Source: Bacteroidia bacterium
GTDB lineage: Bacteria > Bacteroidota > Bacteroidia > Chitinophagales > UBA2359
DNA: 64,000 nt
NCBI GenBank assembly: GCA_030427245.1
Contig: JAUHXA010000021.1
Coordinates: forward strand, 1-64,000
Direction: 5' to 3'
The notes under the pieces were generated by a model. That model ran no database searches, was not told where the DNA came from, and saw nothing but the letters and a program-made list of their open reading frames with translations. A program made the translations under genes and the position numbers. Positions 53,487 through 63,568 of the stretch are shown in pieces. Each line of letters opens with the position of its first letter. Within the stretch, counting starts at the first letter, position 1.

Positions 53487-53511
53487 ATAATCCATTAAAA
53501 AAAATAAATAT

Positions 53512-53811
53512 ATGCCTCCAGCAGCAAGATTAACCGATATGCACACTTGTCCGATGGTCACCCCCGGAGTTCCCCCCATTCCACATGTAGGAGGTCCAAT
53601 TGCAGGGCCAGGTGTGCCAACAGTTTTGATTGGAAATTTGCCCGCAGCTGTTTTGGGAGATACCTGTGTCTGCGTAGGTCCTCCAGATGCCATCATAAAA
53701 GGTTCAGCCACAGTATTGATTATGAATAGACCCGCAGCTAGAATGGGAGACAACACCGCACATGGAGGAGTCATTGTGTTGGGCTTTCCGACCGTTATGA
53801 TTGGAGGGTAA
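53512..53811 (+). CDS. PAAR-domain spike tip
   Basis: A 99-residue PAAR protein, the sharp cap that sits on the spike beta-helix. It contains PPAARLTDMHTCPM, GGPIAGPGVPTVLIGNLPAA, CVCVGPPDAI, and RMGDNTAHGGVIVLGFPTVM, with His and Cys ligands of a bound metal (H11, C13, C53, H84 or nearby). It is the bare domain with no toxin extension, so it corresponds to the tip protein of Afp10-type position without effector fusion. It starts 25 bp after the spike gene. Confidence 0.95.
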   Translation: MPPAARLTDMHTCPMVTPGVPPIPHVGGPIAGPGVPTVLIGNLPAAVLGDTCVCVGPPDAIIKGSATVLIMNRPAARMGDNTAHGGVIVLGFPTVMIGG

Positions 53812-53857
53812 TAGCACTTTTAACAAAAAATCAACAAAACATTTTAACCTTACAGCA

Positions 53858-54280
53858 ATGAAGAGTATAGACAAATCATTTTTGGGAACGGGTTGGAGCT
53901 TTCCCCCCACCTTCAATGAGTCCGCCAATAGCATCGTAATGGTATCAGCAGAAAGAGATATTGCAGAAAGTTTGTTTATTTTGCTCTCCACCATTCCCGG
54001 CGAACGTATTATGCGTCCCGAATATGGCTGCGATTTACATAGTAAAGTATTTGCAAGAGTCAACGATTCCTTCAAGCACGATGTAAAAGACTTGATTTCT
54101 GTGGCGATTTCTGCATTCGAGCCAAGAGTGATTCTAGAAAACATAAAAATTGACACTTCCGAAGTATTAGATGGAGTCGTTTATATTCACATCTATTACA
54201 ACATCATCACCGTAAACGTTAGAACAAACATTGTTTATCCATTCTATATCATTGAAGGAACAGGAGTAACGGATATGTAA
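53858..54280 (+). CDS. Baseplate wedge protein, GPW/gp25-like (Afp9)
   Basis: A 141-residue protein counted from ATG 53858 (MKSIDKSFLGTGWSFPPTF), better than an upstream in-frame ATG that would overlap the PAAR stop. The gp25 lysozyme-like wedge domain is plain: ERDIAESLFILLSTIPGERI followed by MRPEYGCDLHSKVF, and the final beta hairpin VYIHIYYNIITVNVR. It ties the sheath to the baseplate and starts sheath assembly. It is 47 bp after the PAAR gene. Confidence 0.92.
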   Translation: MKSIDKSFLGTGWSFPPTFNESANSIVMVSAERDIAESLFILLSTIPGERIMRPEYGCDLHSKVFARVNDSFKHDVKDLISVAISAFEPRVILENIKIDTSEVLDGVVYIHIYYNIITVNVRTNIVYPFYIIEGTGVTDM

Positions 54281-54409
54281 ATGGTAGAATAGCACAACTG
54301 TATGATGAAAGAAATGGTAGTAAAATAGACTTTTAAAACACAATTATCAACATAAACACAAATACCAACATCAATCCCTAAACACAACACAACACTTATT
54401 ATAAAGTAA

Positions 54410-57400
54410 ATGACTGCCAGAACACCATACTACGATAACGGAGCCTCACAAGGAGAGCGACTACTCAAAGCACTGCTCCCTGAGTATGTTAAAGTAGATG
54501 AACGTGATTTAAGCCACTTACTTACCTTCTCCGCCAAATACAGCAAACTACTCAACTATTACAACCTAAAAAACGAAATCCATGGTGATTGGTATCCCTT
54601 CCTAATCAGGGACATCAGTATATTTTTGGCGACCATTCTTAGTGTGGATTTAGAAGACATTCGCAAAAAAAATGCTCAGCATGTCAATGACATTATTCGC
54701 AGCAATTCAAGAAGAGGTGATAAAATTGCTCATCTTCGGATTTTTTTCCACTCCGTTTTGTCCATAGCCATGCTCTTCAATGATTGGCATACACATCTAT
54801 CCAAAATAAACACTACACTGCTCAATGAAGTAGAAGGCATCGAATTGGAAATACAAAACCTCATTCGCTTCAAACTTCGAACAGAACTGTACAAGCTACG
54901 AGCCTATGATTTAGGGGCAGCCGAGTCAGAGAGCATTGGCGTGAGTATTGGCTTGTCTTATGAAGAATTTGATAAAATATGGAATATTTATTCCCCAATC
55001 ATTGAACCTCGCAATATCTACGATTCTAATGAGACAATAGACTTCAATGCAAGGATAGACAAAGCCCTCAAAAAAATCCAACTTATTTACCGGTCTTTCT
55101 TCAACGCCTTGACAAGTATCGTAAAATCAACTGAAAAATACCTACACGAATCTCTCTATCAAGAACAAAACCATGAACCCCATACCGCCCTCCTCATTGC
55201 CTTTTTACAGATATTCAAACACAACCAAGACCACCTCAACACCATTACAGAGCGCCATTTAGACCTCTACTATACCAAAATCCTCCATCAAAAACGGAAA
55301 ACATGGCAACCCGACCAAACCATCGCCAAGTTTATCATGGCAGACCATGTAGACAATTACATATTGAAGGCTGGCACTCGCTTACAAGTCAGTCGAGACG
55401 AATTGGGCTACAATCCCATTTACATAACTGATGCCGATTTGCACATCAGCCGAGCTTCGATTGCCTCTCTACGAACCATGTTTATAAGCAAAAGTTTGTT
55501 GGTGGGGATGGGAAGTTCTTTTCGATTGATTTCCAGTATCTATGCTGCTTCCATCGCCAATTCAAAAGATGGCATCGGCACACCTTTCGAAGACCCCAAC
55601 AATCGGTGGTGGGCACCTTTTGGTGAAGAACAACTCAACAAGGTAGAGTACGAACGGACAATGGTAGATGGAGACATAGGTTTTGTGATTGCCTCTCCCA
55701 TATTGTTCCTTTCAGAAGGAACACGCAGCGTACAAGTTGTTTTCCAGTTTGAAGACGAAAGTATGAGTACCTTTCGCAAACTCATAGACGACATCAGCAA
55801 AAACGAAAGCATGAGTATGGAAGATGCTTTCTTCAAAATGTTCGCCAATTCTTTTGACCTCTATATGACCACCGAAGAAGGTTGGTACGATGTCCAAAAA
55901 TATGAAATCCTCCCTCCTACCACTTGGACAGGCAATGAACTCACCCTCAATTTCATTCTGTCCTCTGCCGAACCATCCATCGTAGCCAACAACCCAGAGG
56001 TGATTCCTGAAAACTACCGCAGCAAATGGCCTCTACTAAAAGTCGTGTTAAACACCGATGACTTTGTGTATGCTTATTCGTTTTTGAGAGATATGCTTTT
56101 GGACAGCATCGTCATCAACGTCGACGTAGAAAACATACGAGAATTAGAAGTGTACAACAACGATGGAAAAATCAGCCTTGCCATCCCCTTTGTGCCCTTT
56201 GGAGGAGTGCCAGAAATAGGCAATTATTTTGTAGTAGGACACGAAGAGCTGGTAAAAAAAGAATTGACAGACCTTCAATTGCAGATAGAATGGCAAGGTC
56301 TTCCTTACAATTTTGATGCTCACTACGCTGCCTATGAAACAGGTATCACCAACGAATCCTTCAAAGTCCAAGTATCGGCACTCAAAAACGGTCGCTTTGT
56401 GCCAGAAATTCCCGAAAACAGGGACACCATTCGTTTGTTCAAAGAATATCCAACAGGCAATACCGATCAAGTCAATCCTATCAGAGTCATAGATGAGATA
56501 GACCTCAACAAACTGCAATTCAAGCCCAACTATACCTTTCGAATTCCAGACAATTTTGACCATACTTCCAAAGACGGATTCATCAAATTTGAACTTTCCG
56601 AACCAGAAGAAGCCTTTGGACATGCGATTTACCCCGTCAAATTTGCAGAAACTGTCAATGAGAACATTCCAGAAGTCAATGCAGGTTTGTTTTCGACCAA
56701 AACCCAAAAGAAGAAAAAACTAAAGCCTTTGCCCAAAGAGCCTTACACGCCAATGGTAAAGTCTATGTCACTCAGTTACTCTGCCACTACCGAGATTGTC
56801 ATTTCACCTCTCAAATACAGTCGAGACCGTTTCAAAACACCCGAAAACATTTTTCATATAGAACCCTTTGGTATTGTTAACACCTATTCTGGTGGGCGCA
56901 CACACAGTCGCTCGATTGTGCCACAATACAATGAAGACGGTTATTTGTATATTGGTTTAGAAGGATTGAAGCCGCCTCAATTATTGACCCTCCTTTTCCC
57001 GATGTCAGAAAGCGCAAAAGGAAGTCGTTTTTACGATTTACTAGACATTGATTGGCATTTTCTGAGCAGTAATGAGTGGAAAAAATTTACCCCCGAACAA
57101 ATTGTCATTGACACCACTGATAGGTTTACAACTATTGGAATAGTCACCATAGAAATCCCCAGAGAAATAAACAAACGAAACACCTTATTACCCAACAACT
57201 TGCATTGGTTGCGTATATCAGTAAGAGGAGATGTGGATATATTGGGAAATATATTGGACATCGAAACGCAAGCAGTAACAGCTACTTGGATACCCGATTC
57301 AGAAACTGACCCCGAATTACATTTGGCAAATCCATTAAGGCCTTTTGAACCCATTGAGTTGGAGAATATTTTGGCAGAAATAGCAGAGACTTCACAACCT

Positions 57401-58300
57401 TTAGGCTCCTTCAAAGGTAAAACTAGTGAACAGGACAATGAATACTACGCTCGCATCAGTGAAAGACTGCGACACAAAAACCGAGCAGTTACTCATTGGG
57501 ATTATGAACACTTAGTACTGAATGCTTTTCCGAGCATTTACCAAGTCAAATGCCTAAGCCATTTGACCAATCCTGATTTTGTGGCACATGGCAACCTACT
57601 CTTTGTAGTTGTTCCTCGAATGAAACACCATTCCACAGTCTCACTTCCAACCGTCAACACGAGTCTATTGCAGGACATCAAAGAATATTTGCAGAAAAAT
57701 ACGAGTCCTTTTGTAAACATTGAAGTGAGAAATCCAGAGTACGAAAAAATCAAAATCACTTGTAGTGTCGCTTTTACCGAAGGCAACAACAATGGGCAAA
57801 CATTGAAGCGATTGAATCGAGATATCAAAAAGTTTGTATGTCCGTGGCTCTTTGGAGAAGAAGCCGAATTGGAACTTGGAGGCAGTATTACGAAAGATAA
57901 CTTATTAGATTTCATCGAAAAACGCTCTTACGTGGTATTTGTCACCAAATTTTCGGTAGTTCAAGTAACCAAGCAAATAGAGTTGTACAATACTGAAGAT
58001 ACTGCAATCAGCAAACAAATCGCTCCTGTGATTTATACAAGCAAACCGTGGGCAGTGATTGTTCCGATTGATAAGCACCAAATTTCGGTGATAGAAAACT
58101 ACAACTACCAAGCACCCGAAATGTCGGCAATGGATACGATGATGCTCGATGTAGATTTTGTGATACGAAGTGAAGGAGAATCGGAGGAGAAAGAAAACGA
58201 AGAACCAGAGCCAGAAATTTTTTACCCCGATGAAGTGGGCTTTAGAGGATTATTGGAGGCGGAAGAAGAACAATATATTTTGGACATTGAGATTGACTAA
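54410..58300 (+). CDS. Giant baseplate-J-like wedge protein (Afp11-like)
   Basis: A 1296-residue baseplate component. Residues 1-320 are a helical region (ERLLKALLPEYVKVDERDLS, RHLDLYYTKILHQKRKTWQP). The middle has beta-rich modules with conserved DSIVINVDVENIRELEVYN. The C-terminal part carries the baseplate-J signature (ARISERLRHKNRAVTHWDYE, residues about 1013-1032, then VLNAFPSIYQVKCL). In Afp/PVC the Afp11/Afp12 pair builds the hexameric baseplate wedges. The acidic tail (EGESEEKENEEPEPEIFYPD) is unusual. It opens with MTARTPYYDNGASQGERLL and is 129 bp after the gp25 gene. Confidence 0.9.
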   Translation: MTARTPYYDNGASQGERLLKALLPEYVKVDERDLSHLLTFSAKYSKLLNYYNLKNEIHGDWYPFLIRDISIFLATILSVDLEDIRKKNAQHVNDIIRSNSRRGDKIAHLRIFFHSVLSIAMLFNDWHTHLSKINTTLLNEVEGIELEIQNLIRFKLRTELYKLRAYDLGAAESESIGVSIGLSYEEFDKIWNIYSPIIEPRNIYDSNETIDFNARIDKALKKIQLIYRSFFNALTSIVKSTEKYLHESLYQEQNHEPHTALLIAFLQIFKHNQDHLNTITERHLDLYYTKILHQKRKTWQPDQTIAKFIMADHVDNYILKAGTRLQVSRDELGYNPIYITDADLHISRASIASLRTMFISKSLLVGMGSSFRLISSIYAASIANSKDGIGTPFEDPNNRWWAPFGEEQLNKVEYERTMVDGDIGFVIASPILFLSEGTRSVQVVFQFEDESMSTFRKLIDDISKNESMSMEDAFFKMFANSFDLYMTTEEGWYDVQKYEILPPTTWTGNELTLNFILSSAEPSIVANNPEVIPENYRSKWPLLKVVLNTDDFVYAYSFLRDMLLDSIVINVDVENIRELEVYNNDGKISLAIPFVPFGGVPEIGNYFVVGHEELVKKELTDLQLQIEWQGLPYNFDAHYAAYETGITNESFKVQVSALKNGRFVPEIPENRDTIRLFKEYPTGNTDQVNPIRVIDEIDLNKLQFKPNYTFRIPDNFDHTSKDGFIKFELSEPEEAFGHAIYPVKFAETVNENIPEVNAGLFSTKTQKKKKLKPLPKEPYTPMVKSMSLSYSATTEIVISPLKYSRDRFKTPENIFHIEPFGIVNTYSGGRTHSRSIVPQYNEDGYLYIGLEGLKPPQLLTLLFPMSESAKGSRFYDLLDIDWHFLSSNEWKKFTPEQIVIDTTDRFTTIGIVTIEIPREINKRNTLLPNNLHWLRISVRGDVDILGNILDIETQAVTATWIPDSETDPELHLANPLRPFEPIELENILAEIAETSQPLGSFKGKTSEQDNEYYARISERLRHKNRAVTHWDYEHLVLNAFPSIYQVKCLSHLTNPDFVAHGNLLFVVVPRMKHHSTVSLPTVNTSLLQDIKEYLQKNTSPFVNIEVRNPEYEKIKITCSVAFTEGNNNGQTLKRLNRDIKKFVCPWLFGEEAELELGGSITKDNLLDFIEKRSYVVFVTKFSVVQVTKQIELYNTEDTAISKQIAPVIYTSKPWAVIVPIDKHQISVIENYNYQAPEMSAMDTMMLDVDFVIRSEGESEEKENEEPEPEIFYPDEVGFRGLLEAEEEQYILDIEID

Positions 58301-58319
58301 TTTTTAATTTTCATTTCCT

Positions 58320-59183
58320 ATGGCTTTAATGAACAGACGAACTCTGAAAAACTTCTTCAAAAGAGGAAGTTTGCCAACGGAGGTTAACTTTGCCGATTTG
58401 ATTGACTCTACCTTGAACAAGGTCGACGATGGTATTTCGAAAAACATCGAAGCAGGTTTGATGATTTCGCCAACAGGCACTTCCAACAAATTGATGAGTT
58501 TTTACAACAACATCAAGGACAAAAATCCTGCATGGAACATTGGTTTGAATGAAGGCAGAACCGATGGTCTAATGATTTCGGAGGGAAACAATCAACCCAG
58601 ATTGTTCATCCAAAATGGCGGCAATATTGGCATCGGTACGGTGAATCCACACACCAAATTGGATGTAAATGGAATGGTGGCAATGCATGGACGGATAGGA
58701 ACTTACAAAAAAGGGAAAGTTCCTGCCGATGGCAAGTGGCACACGATTATTGACAACTTGGATTATATGCAAGCCTTTGAAGTGATGTCCTATGTGCAGT
58801 CCAAACAAGGACGAGGGAAATATGCCTTGCTTCATGCGATTGCAGTGAGTACTTTTGGAGGGCCTTCTCGTTCAGCGATTACCAAAACTTCGGCGTATTA
58901 CCGATTTTTTTGGAACAAACTCAGCATACGTTGGTCGGGCGACATTCACAATTACTGCCTTCAAGTAAGAACGGCCACTAATTACGGATTTAGAGAGGAC
59001 GGTTTGCAGCGAATGATTACCTATCGCCTCACCAAACTGTGGGATGAAAGAGATGAGGACAGAGAATTGGATCCTGAAATTGAAGCGATGAAACGAATGT
59101 ATTTTGAGAAAGAAGCCCTAAATTTAAGCGATAATACAGTGGAGAAGCTTCCTGCTGCAACTGCTGTGGAGAATATGCCATAG
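58320..59183 (+). CDS. eCIS tail-fibre-like protein
   Basis: A 287-residue protein. Its middle has NIGIGTVNPHTKLDVNGMVA, the 'GIGTxxPxxKLDVxG' motif seen in trimeric phage tail-fibre and other Bacteroidota surface proteins. Residues 145-245 form a beta-rich globular domain (ADGKWHTIIDNLDYMQAFEV, NKLSIRWSGDIHNYCLQVRT). It has no obvious signal peptide, so it is probably assembled with the particle inside the cell. It takes the place of Afp13 (fibre) in gene order, and may recognise target cells. It begins 19 bp after the baseplate gene; whether it trimerises is unknown. Confidence 0.7.
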   Translation: MALMNRRTLKNFFKRGSLPTEVNFADLIDSTLNKVDDGISKNIEAGLMISPTGTSNKLMSFYNNIKDKNPAWNIGLNEGRTDGLMISEGNNQPRLFIQNGGNIGIGTVNPHTKLDVNGMVAMHGRIGTYKKGKVPADGKWHTIIDNLDYMQAFEVMSYVQSKQGRGKYALLHAIAVSTFGGPSRSAITKTSAYYRFFWNKLSIRWSGDIHNYCLQVRTATNYGFREDGLQRMITYRLTKLWDERDEDRELDPEIEAMKRMYFEKEALNLSDNTVEKLPAATAVENMP

Positions 59184-59251
59184 CGAAAGTTCAAATTCAA
59201 ACTACAACTTCAAGTTCAAACTTGTATTGATTTACAATTGATTAAGCACAA

Positions 59252-59392
59252 ATGAAAGAAGTCAAAATCACCCTAACATTGGACGAACTCAATTTGATAT
59301 TCAAAGCATTGGGCAACGAACCCTTTAGAGATGTCTATGAATTGATTGGAAAACTAAACGAACAAACCAATGCACAGCTTTCGGAAGAATAA
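59252..59392 (+). CDS. Small helical protein in the eCIS cluster
   Basis: A 46-residue ORF (MKEVKITLTLDELNLIFKAL, then GNEPFRDVYELIGKLNEQTN) with good codon use in this cluster's style. It lies 68 bp after the fibre-like gene and 84 bp before the second baseplate gene, same strand. The amphipathic pattern fits a beta-strand followed by two helices. Too short to assign; it might be a small chaperone or connector. Seems genuine because it has a start codon, good length for spacing, and protein-like composition. Confidence 0.6.
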   Translation: MKEVKITLTLDELNLIFKALGNEPFRDVYELIGKLNEQTNAQLSEE

Positions 59393-59476
59393 TAATCATT
59401 GAGAGTAAATAATTATAGCAAGGCGATTCGACAATAAAGCAATTCAACAATATCAACAATCACCAAACTACACTCT

Positions 59477-62452
59477 GTGCAGAAACCAATCACCATATCG
59501 AAAGAAGACATAAGCCAAAAAAGTTTGGACTATGACTTTTTGCGTTTAGAAGCCATTGACAAAATTCAAAAGCTATCGGGCAAAGTATGGACGGATTTTA
59601 ACCTACACGACCCTGGAGTGACTATTTTGGAGCAGTTGTGTTATACCCTTACAGATTTGGGATTCCGAACCGAATTTGAAATAGAAGACATTCTACACAC
59701 ACAAATCCCACACGACGACAAAGACCACACTTTCTACACCGCTGCCGAAATATTACCTTGCCATCCATTGACACTCAACGACTATCGCAGACTGATTATA
59801 GACCGAATACCAGAAGTCAAAAATGCTTGGTTCAGACCTATCAAAGACAGCCTTTTGGGTATTAAGGGATTGTATCAAGTCATGCTTCAAATAGACCTCG
59901 ACCCAGACATTGACACCTACAAAAACGAGAAAATTCGAGACATCAAAGCCAAAGTCCGCACCATTCTACACCAAAACCGAAACCTTTGTGAAGACTTTGC
60001 AAGCATCGAAACCTTAGCCAATGAAGCCATTACCATATCGGCTCGGGTCGACATCAGCCCCGATGTATTGGGTGAAACAGTATTGGCGAAAATCCTATTT
60101 GAGTTGGAAATGGCACTGACTTCTCCGATCAAAAAATACGATTTGGGAGAATTGCAGGAACAGGGCTATGAGTTGAGCGAGATATTTACAGGCCCCATGC
60201 CTGTTCATGGATTCATTAAGTCGGAAGACTTAAAACCCAAAACCTCCGAAATTCACATCTCCAAACTCATCAAAATCATCACCAACATTGAAGGAGTGCG
60301 AAGCATCAGGGATGTAGTAGTTTATCAAGGCGGCACACAGATTTACGGTAGTTTGTTACTCATAGATCCCGATAAATTTCCTGTATTAAAAATGGATACA
60401 ACCGTCACTATGGATGGTCAATATCCCATCAAAATCTTCAAAAGTGGCTTGGAATACAACATAGACTTTGAAGCTACCGAGCAGTTGTACAGCGCACTCA
60501 TTCACGATGTTGAAGAAACCTATAAGTTGGATTTGCGCTTGGATACAATTCACAGTATAGCAAATCAAAAAATTGAAGACCTCGAAAAATACGAATCCCT
60601 TCAAAACGACTTTCCGCAGGTGTATGGCATCAGCGAAGTCGGCATTCCGTTTTCCAATCACCGAGAGAGAAAAGCGCAGGTCAAACAATTGAAGGGGTAT
60701 CTGATGCTTTTTGAACAAATCATTGCCAACTATTTGTCTCAATTGGCAAATGTCCAAAAGCTCTTTTCCTTAAAAGAAGAAGTACACAAAAGCTACTACT
60801 CACAAGCTCCTCTAAGCGTTCCCAATATTGGGCCTCTCCTACGAGGAATTCAACCCGAAAACTTTGCCTCACACATTGCCCAAATCATCCAGGAACTCGA
60901 TCCTTATTTAGACCGCCGCAACCGTTTTCTCAATCACCTTTTGGCACGGTTCAGCGAAACTTTTTTGAGCGATTTCTTGGCAATTATCAATCGAAATATT
61001 TACGACGACCAAGACAAAATCCAACAAGACATCATCAAAGCAAAGATTAAGTTCTTGAAAGACTATGGTGATTTGGGAAAAAATCGCGGTCAAGGCTTCA
61101 ACTTTACCGAAAAATCCATTGATACTTTCAATGTTTCGGGCTTAAAAAAACGAGTGAGCTTGCTCTTGGGAATTCATGAATACCGTGATAGAAATATCGG
61201 ACAAATTATTGACAATGAAACCGTCAAGATACGGAGAGGAAGGGGAGCAGAACCTCAAATGATGGAGGCGGAGGACAGCGAAAATATTGAGAAAGACAAG
61301 AATGTGGACATATCGGATGATGAAGGGGTGAGTGATAACACCGATGAACAGGAGACAAAGGACGAAGAAACTACCGAAGAAAAAACAGGGGATATCACAA
61401 CGGAATTCAAAAAAACTTCACAAGTCGTTCACAAAGACGATGCAGAAGAGATTGATTTGGAGGATGAAATAGAGGATGGAGAACAAGAAGAAAATATGGA
61501 AGAAGAGGACGAAAATAAAAAGCCCAAAATCCGCTTTTCTTTTCCTTCCGATAACAAAGAAATCTTCAAAGAAGTGCTGCGATATGGCATTTTTGAAAAA
61601 AACTACGATGTTCACCGAGACAGCGAAGAGGAATCTGCCTTTGTGATTTATACCAATCCTCAAAGCAAGCATCAAGCAGTTGTTTTTAGAGGAGAAAATG
61701 AAGATATATGTCAAGAGGCCATCCTCAAAATGGTCGCTTACCTCAAGAAAATCAATGAACAAAGTGAAAACTTCTATATCCTCGAACACATTCTACTCCG
61801 CCCAACCGCACCCGACCGCTTTGCCTTCAATCTGATTGACGACAAAAACGATATTCTACTGAGTAGCTATGATTTTGCAGATATGTCGACACAGCAGTTT
61901 TTGAGCGAAGAACTATCTGTCATTGGCGACGACTTGGAAAACTATCACATTGTAGAAGATGAAAGAGGGCGATTGCGAGTGATTTTGAATGACAGTTTTG
62001 GCAAATCTGTTGCCCGCATCGACAAAAAATTCATCCTTTATGAATCTGCCGAAAAAAAGATTTATGAGGTGATAGAATACATTCAATACCTCAAACGAGA
62101 AACGATTCCGATAGGCACCCGCATTGAGTTTTTTGCCGAACCTAAAAAAGGTCTCGACCTCAGCAGTGATTTTTATTCCTTCTGTATCAGTGTCATACTT
62201 CCTTCCTGGCCTGCTCGATTCCAGAATACCGAATTTAGAACCTTCCTCAAACGCATCTTTGCACTCAATGCTCCTGCACACATTGCCATCAATTATCATT
62301 GGTTGGATATGAAAGACATGCGAGCTTTTGAAGACGTGTATCACCGTTGGCTCAAAGAAAAACAGGGATTCCCTCCCCAACAGCCCGATTTGGACGACTT
62401 AGCGTATGAATTGATTGACTTTATAAGAGGATTCGAGAAGGATGAAGCTTAG
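59477..62452 (+). CDS. Second baseplate wedge protein (Afp12-like), GTG start
   Basis: A 991-residue protein starting at GTG 59477 (QKPITISKEDISQKSLDYDF). Motif GKVWTDFNLHDPGVTILEQL (residues 36-55) followed by CYTLTDLGFRTEFEIEDIL marks the Afp12/Pvc12 baseplate family, the partner of the Afp11-like protein in the six wedges. Residues about 590-680 are a long acidic linker (for example DVSDDEGVSDNTDEQETKDE-type sequence) with no clear counterpart in shorter homologues. The C-terminal 280 residues resume a beta-rich domain with NFYILEHILLRPTAPDRF. End is clean; downstream gene is on the opposite strand. Confidence 0.88.
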   Translation: MQKPITISKEDISQKSLDYDFLRLEAIDKIQKLSGKVWTDFNLHDPGVTILEQLCYTLTDLGFRTEFEIEDILHTQIPHDDKDHTFYTAAEILPCHPLTLNDYRRLIIDRIPEVKNAWFRPIKDSLLGIKGLYQVMLQIDLDPDIDTYKNEKIRDIKAKVRTILHQNRNLCEDFASIETLANEAITISARVDISPDVLGETVLAKILFELEMALTSPIKKYDLGELQEQGYELSEIFTGPMPVHGFIKSEDLKPKTSEIHISKLIKIITNIEGVRSIRDVVVYQGGTQIYGSLLLIDPDKFPVLKMDTTVTMDGQYPIKIFKSGLEYNIDFEATEQLYSALIHDVEETYKLDLRLDTIHSIANQKIEDLEKYESLQNDFPQVYGISEVGIPFSNHRERKAQVKQLKGYLMLFEQIIANYLSQLANVQKLFSLKEEVHKSYYSQAPLSVPNIGPLLRGIQPENFASHIAQIIQELDPYLDRRNRFLNHLLARFSETFLSDFLAIINRNIYDDQDKIQQDIIKAKIKFLKDYGDLGKNRGQGFNFTEKSIDTFNVSGLKKRVSLLLGIHEYRDRNIGQIIDNETVKIRRGRGAEPQMMEAEDSENIEKDKNVDISDDEGVSDNTDEQETKDEETTEEKTGDITTEFKKTSQVVHKDDAEEIDLEDEIEDGEQEENMEEEDENKKPKIRFSFPSDNKEIFKEVLRYGIFEKNYDVHRDSEEESAFVIYTNPQSKHQAVVFRGENEDICQEAILKMVAYLKKINEQSENFYILEHILLRPTAPDRFAFNLIDDKNDILLSSYDFADMSTQQFLSEELSVIGDDLENYHIVEDERGRLRVILNDSFGKSVARIDKKFILYESAEKKIYEVIEYIQYLKRETIPIGTRIEFFAEPKKGLDLSSDFYSFCISVILPSWPARFQNTEFRTFLKRIFALNAPAHIAINYHWLDMKDMRAFEDVYHRWLKEKQGFPPQQPDLDDLAYELIDFIRGFEKDEA

Positions 62453-62493
62453 AATTTTTACTCATTCAAAGGATTAACAATAGTAAACACCCT

Positions 62494-63477
62494 TCAACTA
62501 CCACTTGATTTCTTCATTTCCTCTATCAAGTTTTGAAGGTCTTTTTTATGATTCAATTCATTTAATACCAGTCCATTAAATAGACGATCGCTAGGATACG
62601 ATTTTTCAGTCAAAACAGTCAAGCCCTCTTCTGCTATTTCCAATGCCTGTCGAACATTCCGTTGATATTTCCAAAGCAGTTTTGCAAAAGAATGATAGGC
62701 AAAGGTCAGATTACCAGGCGATTGTTTTTTCGCTTTCCAATAATAGTCAATAGCTTTGGGATGGTCTTCAAGCTGATGATGATAAAGGTAAGCCAAGTGT
62801 TGATAAGCATTGAAGGTCGTAGGAAAGTCCACCTCCAAAAAAACAGCAGCTCTGTAAAGGGTTTCCATTTCATCATCTGGTATGAGATTAGAATGATGTT
62901 TCAAGAATAATTGATAATATTCAATAGCCTTTTCTGGTTCACATTGATTGCAGCGATAGTGAAAGCCCAAACCAAATAGGGCATAAGGATGTGTAGGGTA
63001 AAACTGCAATATACCTTCAAAAAACAGTCGGGTTTCTGAAGAAGTTACTTTAGATTCATACGTCCAAAAAACGCCTGCTTTTAGATACCATTCCAGCAAG
63101 TAAGAATGGGCAGGAATCAAGGAAACATAAAGTGCATGACAATCCTTGTATTTCTGCAAACACTGTCTATTAGATAGTTTGTGATAGGTCACATCGTATC
63201 CCATCGTCGAATCGTCGACTAAGCGATTTGCCTTTACAAAAGCCACTAAGCTATCCATTAAAACCCTATACTTTTCAGAATCAATAAATTTTTCCAGTAG
63301 AATCTTAGTGGAAAGTGCAATGTCTCTATCTTTTGAAAAACAATACAACCCTAGCACAAACTGTATCGAATTAGGGATTTTTTCAAGCCCCTCCATAATT
63401 TGTAGGGCAAGTAGAATGTTGCCAGCGTCTTTACTACACAGCAATTGCAGTAGATTTTTGGTTTCTTTTTCAGTCAT
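62494..63477 (-). CDS. TPR-like helical-repeat protein inside the eCIS cluster
   Basis: A 327-residue soluble protein (MTEKETKNLLQLLCSKDAGN) on the strand opposite to the cluster. Helical repeats with TPR-type spacing are seen: YALFGLGFHYRCNQCEPEKA, TFNAYQHLAYLYHHQLEDHP, LTFAYHSFAKLLWKYQRNVR. The first 100 residues differ and may be HEAT-like. Its 3' end is 41 bp from that of the convergent baseplate gene, and its promoter faces the tape-measure start. It may regulate or chaperone the particle, or be an inserted unrelated gene. No known partner. Confidence 0.65.
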   Translation of the reverse strand: MTEKETKNLLQLLCSKDAGNILLALQIMEGLEKIPNSIQFVLGLYCFSKDRDIALSTKILLEKFIDSEKYRVLMDSLVAFVKANRLVDDSTMGYDVTYHKLSNRQCLQKYKDCHALYVSLIPAHSYLLEWYLKAGVFWTYESKVTSSETRLFFEGILQFYPTHPYALFGLGFHYRCNQCEPEKAIEYYQLFLKHHSNLIPDDEMETLYRAAVFLEVDFPTTFNAYQHLAYLYHHQLEDHPKAIDYYWKAKKQSPGNLTFAYHSFAKLLWKYQRNVRQALEIAEEGLTVLTEKSYPSDRLFNGLVLNELNHKKDLQNLIEEMKKSSGS

Positions 63478-63568
63478 ACTTTTTCAAACCCATTTTTTGT
63501 CTTGCACGTTCCATTAAAAAAAACTATCTTTCTACTTCAAAAATCAACACTCGACACTCAAAATTCTG

